The position numbers and the translations under genes are program-made. The notes under the pieces were generated by a model. That model made no database searches, was not told the DNA's origin, and saw only the letters and a program-made list of their open reading frames with translations. 46,113 bases of DNA from Prevotella sp. (GTDB lineage Bacteria > Bacteroidota > Bacteroidia > Bacteroidales > Bacteroidaceae): assembly GCA_017475265.1 (NCBI GenBank), contig JAFVFY010000064.1, forward strand, positions 1 to 46,113. The letters are read 5' to 3'. Of the stretch, positions 45,526 through 46,113 are shown piece after piece; the stretch's first letter is position 1, and every line of letters starts with the position of its first letter.

Positions 45526-45533
45526 CAAAAGTA
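45526..45533 (-). promoter_or_regulatory. Promoter of aroA
   Basis: Minus-strand TACTTTTG with TTG 20 bases upstream (plus-strand CAA 45554-45556). It supports the start at 45505 and rules out the longer frame from 45592. Confidence 0.75.
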
Positions 45534-45676
45534 GTTTTTTTTCCACATACCACCAAATATTTCTCCAGAATTTTTTCAGATTTTTTCAACAAAGCAACAC
45601 TTTGATTCGTAACCGTCTGAACTATTGTTGGTTAACAAAGGTGTAGTCTTTTCTCAAAGTTTCAACAAGTATCACC

Positions 45677-45767
45677 AAAGTAAAACAAGTTGTTTTGGTA
45701 TAGAAAAAGCCGTTTTTTCTGTGGGTTTGGACGGACTTCTCTGTACCAAAACAACTTGTTTTACTTT
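45677..45767. repeat. Perfect 24-bp inverted repeat with 43-bp spacer
   Basis: Bases 45677-45700 and 45744-45767 are exact inverted copies. Each arm also contains a 15-base odd palindrome (AAAACAA-G-TTGTTTT and its complement), centred 66 bp apart. The spacer contains no TAnnTTTG motif. Confidence 0.9.
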
Positions 45768-45840
45768 TAAAGGTTCTATTCTGTCTGTCAGTCAGCCCGG
45801 CATTTGTGCTGTTGATGAACGGCTTTTACATCATGAAGGT

Positions 45841-45861
45841 ACTTTTTACCCCCTAAAAAGT
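45841..45861. repeat. Perfect 8-bp stem-loop
   Basis: ACTTTTTA-CCCCC-TAAAAAGT. The stem is AT-rich, so its biological meaning is uncertain. Confidence 0.6.
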
Positions 45862-45883
45862 GAAACTTTCAACATTATTCATT

Positions 45884-46033
45884 TAACTTGGATTATTCAT
45901 ACCGCTTTGCGGTCTACAGCAAAACAAAAGAAAACAAAAGAAAACAAGAAAAAACAATTATAAGTTTGGTTCTATTTGGTTTTATGGGGTTTTGCGTAAC
46001 ACCGCGAAGCGGTACCATGAATAATTCAGGTTA
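45884..46033. mobile_element. MITE-like 150-bp element with long terminal inverted repeats
   Basis: The left end (TAACTTGGATTATTCAT, then ACCGCTTTGCGGT at 45901-45913, then GCAAAAC) is repeated in inverted form at the right end (ACCGCGAAGCGGT at 46001-46013, ATGAATAATTC, CAGGTTA). Inverted similarity extends about 40 bp, weakly into the centre. It encodes nothing. Both ends carry a 5-bp stem hairpin. I see no clear target-site duplication. No gene is visible in 45506-46113. Confidence 0.55.
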
Positions 46034-46113
46034 GGTGGTTGCATTGCCGAAATGTAAAGAAAAAGTGCAGAAAAAAGTGTTCCTAAAATATGAGCATCTA
46101 GCGCAAAAAACTG

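Noticed and set aside
45506-45592. N-terminal extension of AroA
   Set aside because: The aroA promoter overlaps it and the family begins at the later Met.
45625-45963. Plus-strand ORF of 112 codons at the right end
   Set aside because: It spans the inverted repeats and the MITE-like element, has biased low-complexity sequence and no promoter.

Overview
The window comes from a member of the Bacteroidales, most like a gut or rumen Prevotella/Segatella. The evidence is the TAnnTTTG promoter element seen before most transcription units (often with TTG 19-20 bases upstream), two SusC/SusD pairs, a type IX secretion lipoprotein (PorW/SprE), dockerin-bearing exoproteins and a HU-type DNA-binding protein. 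Most genes are housekeeping or glycan-related. I see no tRNA, rRNA, CRISPR array, IS element or prophage.

Layout. 1-2452: end of a HU-like gene and a TPR/AraC membrane regulator split by an in-frame TAG. 2617-3365: a small toxin-antitoxin module with a frameshifted toxin, bracketed by 51-bp direct repeats. 3394-6643 (minus): porW and a small Cys-rich membrane protein. 6644-7432: a gene-poor stretch with an orphan promoter and leader, a 12-codon stub and a gene remnant. 7433-18155: housekeeping genes (histidine phosphatase, HExxH protein, GT25, DUF486 protein, TtcA-like protein, RNase R, ArgS, LeuA, AlaX-like editing protein, aminotransferase). 18239-26458 (minus): two dockerin-bearing exoproteins with queH, an ABC-F ATPase, a ROK kinase and Maf. 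26474-43839 (minus): a xylan utilisation locus. 44138-45505 (minus): aroA. 45506-46113: non-coding, rich in inverted repeats.

The xylan locus reads xusA(SusC)-xusB(SusD)-xusC(SusC)-xusD(SusD)-xusE-GH10-like-CBM/dockerin protein-GH30. This matches the core Xus arrangement of xylanolytic Bacteroidetes: SusC/D pairs import xylo-oligosaccharides, the lipoproteins bind xylan at the surface and GH30 cuts it. The GH10-like protein has lost the catalytic nucleophile (E to N) and several substrate-pocket residues, so it looks like a binding pseudoenzyme. A block of six A-rich repeats spaced 21-22 bp lies upstream of the xusA promoter.

The most unusual signal runs through the whole window: tandem 7-base arrays of several sequence families. 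They fill intergenic gaps, often ending exactly at a stop codon or just before a start codon, and they also occur as in-frame insertions inside conserved enzymes (TtcA-like, RNase R, aminotransferase, AroA, the HExxH protein). In AroA the insertion is four 21-bp units encoding four 7-residue repeats. A related 9-base family fills two other gaps. Also notable are a dockerin doublet inserted inside a DUF4859 domain, and a 150-bp MITE-like inverted repeat at the right end.
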